Source: Rhizobacter terrae (GTDB taxonomy: Bacteria; Pseudomonadota; Gammaproteobacteria; Burkholderiales; Burkholderiaceae_C). Taken from it: DNA of 64,000 bases. Below the pieces are notes generated by a model. It was given only the letters and a program-made list of their open reading frames with translations, was not told where the DNA came from and made no database searches. Made by a program: the position numbers and the translations under genes. Shown in pieces: positions 31,815 to 40,961 of the stretch. Location: assembly GCF_003852895.1 (NCBI RefSeq), contig NZ_QUSW01000006.1, forward strand, positions 326,734-390,733. The letters are read 5' to 3'. Each line of letters begins with the position of its first letter. Position 1 is the first letter of the stretch.

Positions 31815-33629
31815 TCAACCCAGCCTCGGCATGCGCACGGTGAACACCGAGCCCTGGCCGGATTCACTCTCCACTGCCACGCTGCCCTGCATCTGCGCCA
31901 TCAGCAGCTTCACCACCACGAGGCCAAGGCCGGTGCCTGAGACATCGTTCTTGCCCGACACCCGCTTGAACGGCTGAAAGATCTCGCCCATCTGCGCCTG
32001 GGTCATGCCCGCGCCCTGGTCGCCGATGCTGATCCGGTACTCGCGCTCTTCCTCGCCAAATTCCAGCGAGAGCAGTCCGCCGCGCACGTTGTACTTGCAG
32101 GCGTTGTCCAGCAGGTTCACGAAGACCTGCTGCAGCCGGTGCGGGTCGGCCATGACCATGGCCTGCCGGTAGGGCATGCGGTCCTCGATGCGGATCTCGT
32201 GGGCGGCGCGTTCCGGCTCGACAATGTTCAGCGCCGTGCGCACCGCACCGATCATGTCGGTGGGCACCATGTCCAGCTTGAGCGCGCCGGAGTCGATGCG
32301 GGTGATGTCCAGCACGTCCTCCACCAGCCGCAGCAGGTGAGCCCCGCTCTCCTCCAGGATCTGCACGCGCTTGGCCTGGTTCACGCTCAGCGGCTCGGTG
32401 GGGTCGATGCGCAGCAGCTGCGCGACGCCAAGCACCGCATTGAGCGGCGTGCGCAGCTCGTGGCTCAGGCGCGAGAGGAACTCCACTCGCAGCCGCGCCG
32501 CACGTTCGGCGGCTTCCTTGTCCACCGTGAGCTGCGCCTGCGTCACCTCGCTGCCCACGTCACGCATCACGCCCACCATGCGCGCCCGCACCGGGTCGTG
32601 CATGTCGCGCATGCGGCCGATGGCCTCCAGGTGCCGCACCTGATCGTCACCCATCTGGATGCGGTAGCGAAGATGCAGCGTCTCGCCGCTGGTGACCGCA
32701 GCCTCGAAGTCCATGCGGGCCTTCGCCTGGTCATCGGGCAGCGTGCGGCGCCGCAGTTCGCTTCGCCGGATGTTCACGCCCTCGGGCGGGCAGCTCAGGC
32801 CATAGAGCGTGCAGGCCCGCGCATCGAGGTCGAAGCTGTCATCGGCCACGTGCCAGTTGAACAGGCCGATGCCCGCGGCATCCGCGCCCAGGTCGAAGCG
32901 CTGGTTGGCTTCCATCAGCAGCTGGCGGTCCTGCATCTGCAGGCGCATGGCCCGGCGCATGAACAGCATGCCGCCCAGGGCCAGCAAGCCGGCCAGCGCC
33001 AGCGTCACCACCACCAGCACCTGTCCGGTCTTGCGCGAGGCACGGCCCAGGGTGGCTGAAAAATACTTCTCGACGTTGGCGAGCTTGGCCTCCAGTGTGT
33101 CCAACTCGACCAGCAAGGCCGCGATCGCCGCCGGCGGATCGCCGCGCTCGACGTGCGCATGGATGCGCATGCCCAGCTCCTGCAGTTGCTCGATGAGCCG
33201 GTCGCCCTCGGCCCAGGCACCGATGGCTTCCTCCATGAACTCCACACGGCGGAAGTAGCGATACAGCCGGATCATGCCGGGGATGTCCTGGGCGGCGTTC
33301 TCGCCGGCCAGCAGGCCTGCGCGAATCACGTCGTCATCGCCGCGGGGTTTGTCCAGTTCCAGCCGCGCGCTGCGGTCGCCCAGGGGAACGGCCAGCGCAT
33401 CGAGGAAGCGGCGGTAGTCTGCCGGCCGTCCGGCCACGGCATGCAGCCGCAGATTGGCCACCGCGCTGGCGCGCGCCTTGGACCACATGCTTTCGCCGCC
33501 CACGTAGGCCCGCACCGACGACAGCACGCTGAAGCCGCCGATGCACAAGGCCAGCAGGGAGACGATGGCCAGCAGAAGCGGCCCCATGATCCCGAGGTAC
33601 ACCATGCGATCGGACGGCACTGTACGCAT
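31815..33629 (-). CDS. membrane sensor histidine kinase
   Basis: 604 residues. Two membrane segments (about 12-34 and 203-224) frame a helical periplasmic sensor domain; a PAS-like domain (about 245-360) precedes HisKA with phospho-acceptor His390 (SRLSHELRTPLN) and a HATPase domain (FVNLLDNACKYN, GDQGAGM, GTGLGLVV). No receiver domain is fused and no response regulator lies next to it, so the partner is unknown. Start ATG 33629; M9 at 33605 is an alternative. Convergent with the glk/hexR fusion gene, only 12 bases away. Confidence 0.9.
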   Translation of the reverse strand: MRTVPSDRMVYLGIMGPLLLAIVSLLALCIGGFSVLSSVRAYVGGESMWSKARASAVANLRLHAVAGRPADYRRFLDALAVPLGDRSARLELDKPRGDDDVIRAGLLAGENAAQDIPGMIRLYRYFRRVEFMEEAIGAWAEGDRLIEQLQELGMRIHAHVERGDPPAAIAALLVELDTLEAKLANVEKYFSATLGRASRKTGQVLVVVTLALAGLLALGGMLFMRRAMRLQMQDRQLLMEANQRFDLGADAAGIGLFNWHVADDSFDLDARACTLYGLSCPPEGVNIRRSELRRRTLPDDQAKARMDFEAAVTSGETLHLRYRIQMGDDQVRHLEAIGRMRDMHDPVRARMVGVMRDVGSEVTQAQLTVDKEAAERAARLRVEFLSRLSHELRTPLNAVLGVAQLLRIDPTEPLSVNQAKRVQILEESGAHLLRLVEDVLDITRIDSGALKLDMVPTDMIGAVRTALNIVEPERAAHEIRIEDRMPYRQAMVMADPHRLQQVFVNLLDNACKYNVRGGLLSLEFGEEEREYRISIGDQGAGMTQAQMGEIFQPFKRVSGKNDVSGTGLGLVVVKLLMAQMQGSVAVESESGQGSVFTVRMPRLG

Positions 33630-33718
33630 TCAGGCGGGCGGCAATCCACGTGATGACGTCCGGGCCACTGTAGCAGCCGATCGCCGCGCCGTCTGCCCCC
33701 TTCTCCACGCAGGGTGGA

Positions 33719-35974
33719 TCAGTCGCGCACGCAGTCCACGTAGTACACGCGGCCGCCCGGGCCCTCGTCTTCCACCAGCCCGTGCACGTCGGTGTCGAAG
33801 CCCGGGAAGGCCGCGTTGAACTGCCGCGTGAACTGCAGGTAGTCCACGATCTTGCGGTTGAAGCACTCGCCCGGGATCAGCAGCGGAATGCCGGGCGGAT
33901 ACGGGGTGAGCAGCGAGGTGGTGATGCGGCCTTCGAGCTTGTCGATGGCCACGCGCTCGGTCTTGCGGTGCGCGATGTACGAGAAGGCATCGGTGGGCTT
34001 CATCGCCGGCTGCAGGTCCGACAAGTACATCTCGGTGGTCAGCCGCGCGATGTCGCCCTTGGCATACATGGCGTGGATGTCCTGGCACAGGTCGCGCAGG
34101 CCCATGCGCTCGTAGCGCGGGAAGGCCGCCACGAACTCGGGCAGCACGCGGCCCATCATCGCGTTGCGGTCGTAATCGTCCTTGAACTGCTGCAAGGCGG
34201 TGAGCAGCGTGTTCCAGCGGCCCTTGGTGATGCCGATGGTGAACATGATGAAGAACGAGTAGAGCCCGGTCTTCTCCACCACCACGCCGTGCTCGGCCAG
34301 GTACTTGGTGACGATGCTCGCCGGGATGCCGGTCTTGGCGAACTTGCCGGTCACGTCCAGCCCCGGCGTGATGATGGTGCTCTTGATCGGGTCCAGCAGG
34401 TTGAAGCCCTCGGCCAAGTCGCCGAAGCCGTGCCACTTCTCGCCGGCCTTCAGGATCCAGTCGGTGTCCTTGCTCATGCCGTCGGCGGCGATCTTCTCCG
34501 GGCCCCAGACCTTGAACCACCAGTCCTTGCCGAACTCCTTGTCGACCTTGCGCATGGCGCGGCGGAAGTCCAGCGACTCCATGATGCTTTCTTCCACCAG
34601 CGCCTGGCCGCCGGGCGCCTCCATCATGGCCGCGGCCACGTCGCACGAGGCGATGATGGCGTACTGCGGGCTGGTGGAGGTGTGCATCAGGTAGGCCTCG
34701 TTGAAGAGGTGCCTGTCGAGCTTGCGGTTCTGGGCGTCCTGCACCAGCACCTGCGAGGCCTGGCTGATGCCCGCCAGCAACTTGTGCGTGGACTGCGTGG
34801 CGAAGACGAGTTGGTCCTTCGGGCGCGGGCGGTAGCGGCCCATGGCGTGGTATTCGCCGTAGAACGGGTGGAAGGCCGCGTGCGGCAGCCAGGCTTCATC
34901 GAAGTGCAGCGTGTCGATGTAGCCGTCCAGCGAATGCTTGATGGTCTCGGTGTTGTAGAGCACGCCGTCGTAGGTGCTCTGCGTGAGCGTGAGGATGCGC
35001 GGCTTGACCTTCTTCGGGTCCACGCCCTTGAGCAGCGGGTTGGCGGCGATCTTGCGCTCGATGGTCTCGCGCGAGAACTCGCTCTTCGGAATCGGCCCGA
35101 TGATGCCGTAGTGGTTGCGCGTGGGCGTGAGGAACACCGGCACCGCCCCCGTCATGATGATGCTGTGCAGGATGGACTTGTGACAGTTGCGGTCCACCAC
35201 CACCACGTCGCCTGGCGCCACCGAGTGGTGCCACACCATCTTGTTGGAGGTGCTGGTGCCGTTGGTGACGAAGAAGCAATGGTCGGCATTGAAGATGCGC
35301 GCCGCATTGCGCTCGGACGCCGCCACCGGGCCGGTGTGATCCAGCAACTGGCCAAGTTCTTCCACCGCATTGCACACGTCTGCGCGCAGCATGTTCTCGC
35401 CGAAGAACTGGTGGAACATCTGGCCCACCGGGCTCTTGAGGAAGGCCACGCCACCGGAGTGGCCCGGGCAGTGCCACGAGTACGAACCGTCCTGCGCATA
35501 GTCCATCAGTGCCTTGAAGAACGGCGGCGCCAGCCCGTCGAGGTAACTGCGCACCTCGCGGATGATGTGGCGAGCCACGAACTCCGGCGTGTCCTCGAAC
35601 ATGTGGATGAAGCCGTGCAGCTCGCGCAGGATGTCGTTCGGGATGTGCTGCGAGGTGCGCGTCTCGCCGTAGAGGTAGATGGGAATCTCGGCGTTCTTGA
35701 AGCGGATTTCCTTGATGAACTTGCGCAGGTTGAGCACCGCCGGGTCGAGCTCGGGGCCGGGGGTGAATTCCTCGTCGTCGATGGACAGGATGAACGCGCC
35801 CGCCCGGCTTTGCTGCTGTGCGAACTGCGAGAGGTCACCGTAGCTGGTGGCGCCCAGCACCTCGAAGCCTTCTTTCTGGATCGCATCGGCCAATGCGCGG
35901 ATGCCCAGGCCTGAGGTGTTTTCCGACCGGAAGTCCTCGTCAATGATCACGATGGGAAAACGGAAACGCTGCAT
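33719..35974 (-). CDS. Orn/Lys/Arg decarboxylase (PLP-dependent)
   Basis: Decarboxylates a basic amino acid to a polyamine or diamine in the cytoplasm. 751 residues, the length of the large bacterial acid-inducible or biosynthetic type. An N-terminal receiver-like wing domain (VIIDEDFRSENTSGLG) is followed by the PLP domain with NGTSTSNKMVWHH, DEAWLPHAAFHPFY and the PLP lysine Lys398 in TQSTHKLLAG. The C-terminal domain contains TPYPPGIPLLIPGE. Whether arginine, lysine or ornithine is used cannot be decided from sequence. Start ATG 35974 (MQRFRFPIVI) is where the homology begins. Confidence 0.93.
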   Translation of the reverse strand: MQRFRFPIVIIDEDFRSENTSGLGIRALADAIQKEGFEVLGATSYGDLSQFAQQQSRAGAFILSIDDEEFTPGPELDPAVLNLRKFIKEIRFKNAEIPIYLYGETRTSQHIPNDILRELHGFIHMFEDTPEFVARHIIREVRSYLDGLAPPFFKALMDYAQDGSYSWHCPGHSGGVAFLKSPVGQMFHQFFGENMLRADVCNAVEELGQLLDHTGPVAASERNAARIFNADHCFFVTNGTSTSNKMVWHHSVAPGDVVVVDRNCHKSILHSIIMTGAVPVFLTPTRNHYGIIGPIPKSEFSRETIERKIAANPLLKGVDPKKVKPRILTLTQSTYDGVLYNTETIKHSLDGYIDTLHFDEAWLPHAAFHPFYGEYHAMGRYRPRPKDQLVFATQSTHKLLAGISQASQVLVQDAQNRKLDRHLFNEAYLMHTSTSPQYAIIASCDVAAAMMEAPGGQALVEESIMESLDFRRAMRKVDKEFGKDWWFKVWGPEKIAADGMSKDTDWILKAGEKWHGFGDLAEGFNLLDPIKSTIITPGLDVTGKFAKTGIPASIVTKYLAEHGVVVEKTGLYSFFIMFTIGITKGRWNTLLTALQQFKDDYDRNAMMGRVLPEFVAAFPRYERMGLRDLCQDIHAMYAKGDIARLTTEMYLSDLQPAMKPTDAFSYIAHRKTERVAIDKLEGRITTSLLTPYPPGIPLLIPGECFNRKIVDYLQFTRQFNAAFPGFDTDVHGLVEDEGPGGRVYYVDCVRD

Positions 35975-36115
35975 GGTCGGACTCGCGGACAACGGTGGAA
36001 AAGCGCGAAGTGTAGGGCTGTTCGCATGACAGGTGATGGCTGCCTGGCCACCATGATCCAGCCCTACACTCCCCCTCGTGTGCAGCCATGCCCGGCCCCC
36101 CGGGCCGCGCCCGTC

Positions 36116-36553
36116 ATGGACATTTCCGCTTCCACTGTCTGGTGGCTCCTGGCCGGCGTCGCCGTGGCCGCGGAACTGACCACCGGCACCTTCTACCTGC
36201 TCATGGTCGCGCTGGGCCTCGCGGCCGGCGCCCTGGCCGCCCATGCTGGCTTGGCTGCGAGCATCCAGCTCGTGGCAGCCTCCGTCATCGGCGGCGGGGC
36301 CACGGTGCTGTGGCACTGGAAGCGCAGCCGCATGCCGCAGGACCGGCCCGTGCCGGAGAACCGCGACGTCAACCTCGACATCGGCGAGCGCGTGCAGGTC
36401 CCGGCCTGGGAACCAGACGGTACCGCCCGCGTGGCCTACCGCGGCAGCACCTGGTCCGCCCGCCTGCAACCCGGTGCCGCGGCGGCGCCGGGGCTGCACC
36501 GCGTGGCGGCCGTCGAAGGCAACTGGCTGGTGCTCGCGCCGGCCTCGAACTGA
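36116..36553 (+). CDS. NfeD-family membrane protein
   Basis: 145-residue short NfeD protein: two membrane segments (about 8-27 and 30-62) and a C-terminal OB-fold (about 85-143; GERVQVPAWEPDGTARVAYRG). Such proteins pair with stomatin-like SPFH proteins, and the stomatin gene follows 20 bases later, supporting the call. Start ATG 36116 is chosen to put the first membrane helix at the N-terminus; the open frame begins earlier. Confidence 0.85.
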   Translation: MDISASTVWWLLAGVAVAAELTTGTFYLLMVALGLAAGALAAHAGLAASIQLVAASVIGGGATVLWHWKRSRMPQDRPVPENRDVNLDIGERVQVPAWEPDGTARVAYRGSTWSARLQPGAAAAPGLHRVAAVEGNWLVLAPASN

Positions 36554-36573
36554 ACACTCAGCACAGAGGACGC

Positions 36574-37497
36574 ATGGACACCATGGGCAACGCCACCCTC
36601 ATTCCGCTTGTACTCGCGGTCATCATCGTCATCTTCATCATCAAGACCTTCAAGATCGTGCCCCAGCAGCACGCCTGGGTGGTCGAGCGCCTGGGCAAGT
36701 ACGACCGCACGCTCAGCCCCGGCCTGGGGTTCGTCACGCCCTTCATCGAACGCGTGGCCTACAAGCACTCTCTCAAGGAAGTGCCGCTGGACGTGCCCAG
36801 CCAGGTCTGCATCACCAAGGACAACACCCAGCTGCAGGTGGACGGGATCATCTACTTCCAGATCACCGACCCCATGCGCGCGAGCTACGGTTCGAGCAAC
36901 TACGTCTTCGCCATCACGCAGCTCGCGCAGACGCTGCTGCGCTCGGTCATCGGCAAGATGGAGCTGGACAAGACCTTCGAGGAGCGCGATGCCATCAACG
37001 CCTCGGTGGTGAATGCGCTGGACGACGCCGCGGTGAACTGGGGCGTGAAGGTGCTGCGCTACGAGATCAAGGACCTCACGCCGCCGGCGGAGATCCTGCG
37101 CTCCATGCAGGCGCAGATCACCGCCGAGCGTGAAAAGCGCGCCCTCATCGCAGCCTCGGAAGGCCGCAAGCAGGAGCAGATCAACATCGCCACCGGCGAG
37201 CGCGAGGCGTACATCGCCCGCTCCGAGGGCGAGCGGCAGGCGGAGATCAACAAGGCGCAGGGCGAGGCTTCGGCCATCGTCGCGGTGGCCGAAGCCACGG
37301 CCGATGCCATCCGCAAGGTGGCCGAGGCCATCCGCTCACCCGGCGGCGAACAGGCCGTGCAGCTGAAGGTGGCGGAACGCGCGGTCGACGCCTATGCTCA
37401 ACTGGCACAGAAGAACAACACCATGATCGTCCCAGGGAATATGACGGAGGTGTCGGCGCTCATTGCCACGGCGATGGCCTTGATCAAGAAAACCTGA
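36574..37497 (+). CDS. SPFH/stomatin-like protein (QmcA type)
   Basis: 307 residues: one N-terminal membrane anchor (about 8-25), a Band-7/SPFH domain (IVPQQHAWVVERLGKYDRTL to about 200, with GVKVLRYEIKDLTPP), then a coiled Glu/Ala-rich region (about 170-260) that drives oligomerisation. Probably forms membrane scaffolds together with the adjacent NfeD protein. ATG 36574 follows AGAGGA; ATG 36583 is an alternative. Confidence 0.92.
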   Translation: MDTMGNATLIPLVLAVIIVIFIIKTFKIVPQQHAWVVERLGKYDRTLSPGLGFVTPFIERVAYKHSLKEVPLDVPSQVCITKDNTQLQVDGIIYFQITDPMRASYGSSNYVFAITQLAQTLLRSVIGKMELDKTFEERDAINASVVNALDDAAVNWGVKVLRYEIKDLTPPAEILRSMQAQITAEREKRALIAASEGRKQEQINIATGEREAYIARSEGERQAEINKAQGEASAIVAVAEATADAIRKVAEAIRSPGGEQAVQLKVAERAVDAYAQLAQKNNTMIVPGNMTEVSALIATAMALIKKT

Positions 37498-37642
37498 GAT
37501 GTAAGTTGTGTCCGAAGGCAAACCCTTCGTTCGAGGGGGGAGGCCTGCGGTCACTTGTGGAGTAGTCTGCGCGCCGCCGCACGTGTGGTGCGGGCATCCT
37601 CTCAACCAACAAGCGGACAAGAACCGCGGGAGTGGTCACACA

Positions 37643-38263
37643 ATGAAGAAGTCGATCGTGGCGATGAGCCTTCTGGCCGGACTGGGCGCAATGCACAGCG
37701 CCCAGGCCGTGGATGTGAAGTTCAATTTCCGGTTCACCGATGCGGACGCCAGCGTCCAGGGCTTTTTCATCGTCGACGATTCGGCCCTGTCGAACGTCTA
37801 CAACGGCGGCACCGTGCCTGCCGACGGTGGCCTCATCGACTTCAGCAAGGTCAAGGACCTGAGCCTGGACTACATGGCCGGCGAATTCGCCTCGGGCGGC
37901 GGCCACTACACGCTGGCCGACTATTCCTCGCTGACCTGGACCAGTGACATGCCGGTCAACTTCCACTCCGACGACATCGCCTGGGACTGGGCGTCGAGCC
38001 TCGGGGCCGGCCTGGATTGCACCACCGCGGTCGGGCACGTGGCCTTCTCCTTCGGCCGTGCAGGCGGCAGCAGCGCACCAACTTCCGTGGGGCCCACCTG
38101 CATGGCGGGCACCTCGCCGGACGTCTACCGCCAGCCCTCGCTGTATTCGCTGTACATGGACACGAGCTACGTGCCGACGCCGGTGCCTGAACCCGGCACC
38201 TATGCGCTGATGCTCGCAGGCCTGGGCGTCGTCGGCTGGAGCGCACGCCGCCGTCGCGGCTGA
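37643..38263 (+). CDS. PEP-CTERM sorting-domain exported protein
   Basis: 206 residues of unknown function. Signal peptide (MKKSIVAMSLLAGLGAMHSAQA), a beta-rich middle with NFRFTDADASVQGFFIVDD, and the C-terminal PEP-CTERM signal: VPEPGTY, a hydrophobic stretch and the basic end SARRRRG. Such proteins are processed by an exosortase (EpsH/XrtA class), which is not in this window. No ribosome site better than GTGGTCACACA is visible before ATG 37643, but the signal peptide fixes the start. Confidence 0.88.
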   Translation: MKKSIVAMSLLAGLGAMHSAQAVDVKFNFRFTDADASVQGFFIVDDSALSNVYNGGTVPADGGLIDFSKVKDLSLDYMAGEFASGGGHYTLADYSSLTWTSDMPVNFHSDDIAWDWASSLGAGLDCTTAVGHVAFSFGRAGGSSAPTSVGPTCMAGTSPDVYRQPSLYSLYMDTSYVPTPVPEPGTYALMLAGLGVVGWSARRRRG

Positions 38264-38287
38264 ACGCAGCCGCTCCACGCATCCCGA

Positions 38288-38860
38288 TCAGATCGGGATG
38301 CGCGCGGTGTTCTTGATCTCCTCAAGCACCACGAAGGTCCGCACGTGCCGCACGGCGGGCAGGCTCCACACCACCTGTGCGATGAGTTCGCGGTAGGCCG
38401 TTATGTCCGGCACGCGGGCCTTGATGAGGTAGTCGAAGTCGCCGGTGATCTCGTGGCATTCCATGATCTCCTGCCGCGCCTTCACCGCCGCCTTGAAGGC
38501 CAGCGCTACCGCCAGGCCACCGTATTGCAGCGACACCTCGGCGAAGGCCAGCATGCCCTGGGCGAGCTTGTCGGGGTTGAGCACCGCCTCGAAGCCCAGC
38601 ACGAAGCCTTCATCCTGCAGGCGCCGCAGCCGCTCGCTGGTGGCCGCGGGCGACAGGCCCACCGCCTGCGCCAGGTCGGCGTTGGACATGCGGCCGTCGG
38701 CCTGCAGCATGCGCATGATGTGGGCGTCATAGGCATCCACGCTGACGCGGCGCAGCGGCGGCCGGCCGCCATCATCCATGGCCGGCGCCATGCCGGCAGC
38801 CACGGGCGCGATGGCGCCGTCGTTCAGGTGGCGGGTCCGAAATCCGGTGGCATTCCTCAT
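38288..38860 (-). CDS. Lrp/AsnC-family transcriptional regulator 1
   Basis: 190 residues: a poorly conserved N-terminal extension (about 1-40), an AsnC-type helix-turn-helix (DAYDAHIMRMLQADGRMSN, LAQAVGLSPAATSERLRRL) and a C-terminal RAM ligand-binding domain (MECHEITGDFDYLIKARVPD). Binds an amino acid and controls transport or metabolism genes. ATG 38860 is preceded by GGGAG. It lies 17 bases after a second Lrp-type gene, so the two form an operon divergent from the porin and LivK genes. Confidence 0.92.
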   Translation of the reverse strand: MRNATGFRTRHLNDGAIAPVAAGMAPAMDDGGRPPLRRVSVDAYDAHIMRMLQADGRMSNADLAQAVGLSPAATSERLRRLQDEGFVLGFEAVLNPDKLAQGMLAFAEVSLQYGGLAVALAFKAAVKARQEIMECHEITGDFDYLIKARVPDITAYRELIAQVVWSLPAVRHVRTFVVLEEIKNTARIPI

Positions 38861-38877
38861 GGGGACTCCCTGGCGGT

Positions 38878-39522
38878 TCAGAAGCTCAGTGCACGTTCCT
38901 GCTTGAGGCCGGTCTTCACGCCGAAGCCGCGCATCTCGCGCACCCCCGGCAGCGAGCGGATGCTGGCCGGCAGCGGCTCGTCCATGGCGTGGTCGTCGGC
39001 CACGCGGATCTTCATGAGGTAGTCGCAGTCGCCGGCGACGAGATGGCACTCCATCACGTCGGGGCAGGCGCGCACCGCGTCGTTGAAGCGCTGCATGGCG
39101 CCGATGCAGGCGCGCTCCAGGCGGACCTCGATGTACATGGTGCCGCCCGAGCCCAGCTTCGAGGCATCCAGCCGGGCTTCATACCCCAGGATGAAGCCTT
39201 CGCGCTCCAACCGCTTCACGCGCTCGAACACGGCCGTGGGCGAGAGATGCACCTCTTCGCCCAGCTTCTGGTACGAGATGCGGCCGCAGCGCTGCAGCGT
39301 GCGCAGGATGCGCAAGTCGATGCGGTCGGCGCCCGCCGGCAGGCGGACCACCGTGGCCGGGACCGGTACCGGTACCGACAGCGGCGTGGTGGGTGGTTCG
39401 ACCGACGGCTCGTTCACCCGATGGCTGGGCGGCACGCGGCGCAGGTGCGGCGTGCGCACGGATTGGCGTACAGCCGGCGAAACGGCTTCGGTCTCAATGA
39501 TGAGTTGTGCAGCGGTTCCCAA
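38878..39522 (-). CDS. Lrp/AsnC-family transcriptional regulator 2
   Basis: 214 residues with a long Pro/Val-rich N-terminal extension (about 1-60), HTH (DRIDLRILRTLQRCGRIS, LGEEVHLSPTAVFERVKRL) and RAM domain (MECHLVAGDCDYLMKIRVAD). The start is a TTG at 39522 with a strong GGAGGAG 6 bases upstream. First gene of the two-regulator operon. The two proteins are clearly related but diverged, so they could act as hetero-oligomers or on different targets. Confidence 0.9.
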   Translation of the reverse strand: MGTAAQLIIETEAVSPAVRQSVRTPHLRRVPPSHRVNEPSVEPPTTPLSVPVPVPATVVRLPAGADRIDLRILRTLQRCGRISYQKLGEEVHLSPTAVFERVKRLEREGFILGYEARLDASKLGSGGTMYIEVRLERACIGAMQRFNDAVRACPDVMECHLVAGDCDYLMKIRVADDHAMDEPLPASIRSLPGVREMRGFGVKTGLKQERALSF

Positions 39523-39982
39523 AGCGACTCCTCCAATGGCGAGATTGCCCCTTGGGGGAACAGGGAGAGCACCGTGCGTGCCAGCCTTCCTCTGGTTTTC
39601 CCGGAGGATCGCAAACCCAGTGCTGGCGCGGGTTTGCGCAACATCTGGTCACCGCGGCGGCGTTCGGTGGGTGGCCGGCCACACAACATGACGCAGTGCG
39701 CGTGTCGATCAGCACACATTCCTTGCGGTGCCGGCCATGGCTTTCACAGGCACGCGTGACGGTAATGCAGGGCTTTTGCCTTTTCCATTTGGTTTGAGGA
39801 CCGCGCCGCCGCGGAATTCGCGGCGCACAGCCTGAACTTTGGAATGTCATCGGAACGACTTGTCCGCAACACTGCGGCCTGCAGCGCGACGCCTCGTCGC
39901 CGTGCTGTGGGGGCCGCCTGTGCACGATGCACCTGGAGTGCGCAAGCGGTGATTCGACACACAACACACTCAAAGACAGACC
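39523..39982. other. divergent intergenic region between the Lrp pair and the porin (460 bases)
   Basis: No convincing gene. It contains a hairpin-forming CCCCTTGGGG near 39551 and a 29-base inverted repeat CGCAAACCC-N11-GGGTTTGCG at 39610-39638 whose left part recurs at 58303. Lrp-type proteins often regulate the genes on both sides of such a region. Confidence 0.5.
39610..39638. repeat. dispersed palindromic repeat, copy 1
   Basis: Inverted repeat with arms CGCAAACCC and GGGTTTGCG. Its first 23 bases are identical to 58303-58325 in the xseA promoter or 5' end. Confidence 0.6.
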
Positions 39983-40924
39983 ATGCAACGGACTCATCTC
40001 AATTGCCTCGCCGTGGCCGCACTCATCACCGCCGCCGCTCCCGCCTTCGCACAATCCAGCGTGGCCGTGTACGGCCGCCTGAACACCAGCGTCGAGAACC
40101 AGCAGGTTGGTTCCGCCTCCTCCAAGTGGGTGGAGCAGAACAACAGCTCGCGCCTGGGTTTCCGCGGCACCGAGGACATCGGCGGCGGCATCAAGGCCGG
40201 CTTCACCATCGAGCACGGCTTCCATTCCGATGACGGCACGGCCAACAGCGCCACCGCATTCTGGAACCGCCGCTCGGAGCTGAACCTCACGCTGAGCAGC
40301 CTGGGCACCATCCGCCTGGGCAAGTTCTTCAGCGAAGCCTACTTCGCGACGGCCGACTACGTCAGCATGCACAACCATGACACCGGCACCTCGTCGGACG
40401 CGCTGTACGCCTACGTCGCCGGCGACAACAACAAGGTGGCCTACCACTCGCCCACTTTCAGCGGCGCCACCGTGGACTTCGCCCGCTCGTTCGGCGAAGG
40501 CGTGACCAACGCCACCTATGACGCCGCCGTGAACTGGGACGGCGGTCCGCTGCACCTGGGTGGCGGCTATTCGAAGAACGACGCCGACCACCAGTTCGCC
40601 GTGCGCGGCCTGTACGAGATGGGCGCCTTCACCTTCGGCGGCTACGTGCAACGCGACAAGAACGCCGCCGGCAACCGCAGCAACGTCCGCCTGTCGGGCA
40701 TGTACACCATGGACGCCACCGAGTTCCACCTGAACTTCGGCAAGGCCGGCGACCGCGGCAGCATCGCCAACAGCGGCGCCAAGCAGTTCACCGCTGCCGT
40801 CAACTACAACCTGAGCAAGCGCACCAAGGTCTACGCCTTCTACACGAAGGTGGACGACGAAGGCGCAGGCCTGTACGGCGGCGACTTCCGCTCGGTGGCC
40901 TTCGGCGTGCGCCACAACTTCTGA
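39983..40924 (+). CDS. Gram-negative general porin (OmpC/OmpF-like, betaproteobacterial)
   Basis: Outer-membrane beta-barrel of 313 residues. Signal peptide ending AFA before QSSVAVYGRLNTSVE, a pattern common to Burkholderiales porins; internal SSRLGFRGTEDIGGGIKAGFTIE is the usual second and third strand region, and the protein ends VAFGVRHNF with the terminal Phe required by the BAM complex. Followed 37 bases later by a LivK-type binding protein, suggesting joint use in amino acid uptake. Confidence 0.92.
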   Translation: MQRTHLNCLAVAALITAAAPAFAQSSVAVYGRLNTSVENQQVGSASSKWVEQNNSSRLGFRGTEDIGGGIKAGFTIEHGFHSDDGTANSATAFWNRRSELNLTLSSLGTIRLGKFFSEAYFATADYVSMHNHDTGTSSDALYAYVAGDNNKVAYHSPTFSGATVDFARSFGEGVTNATYDAAVNWDGGPLHLGGGYSKNDADHQFAVRGLYEMGAFTFGGYVQRDKNAAGNRSNVRLSGMYTMDATEFHLNFGKAGDRGSIANSGAKQFTAAVNYNLSKRTKVYAFYTKVDDEGAGLYGGDFRSVAFGVRHNF

Positions 40925-40961
40925 TCGCCCCGCGGCGAAACAACAACACGAGGAACCAGAC

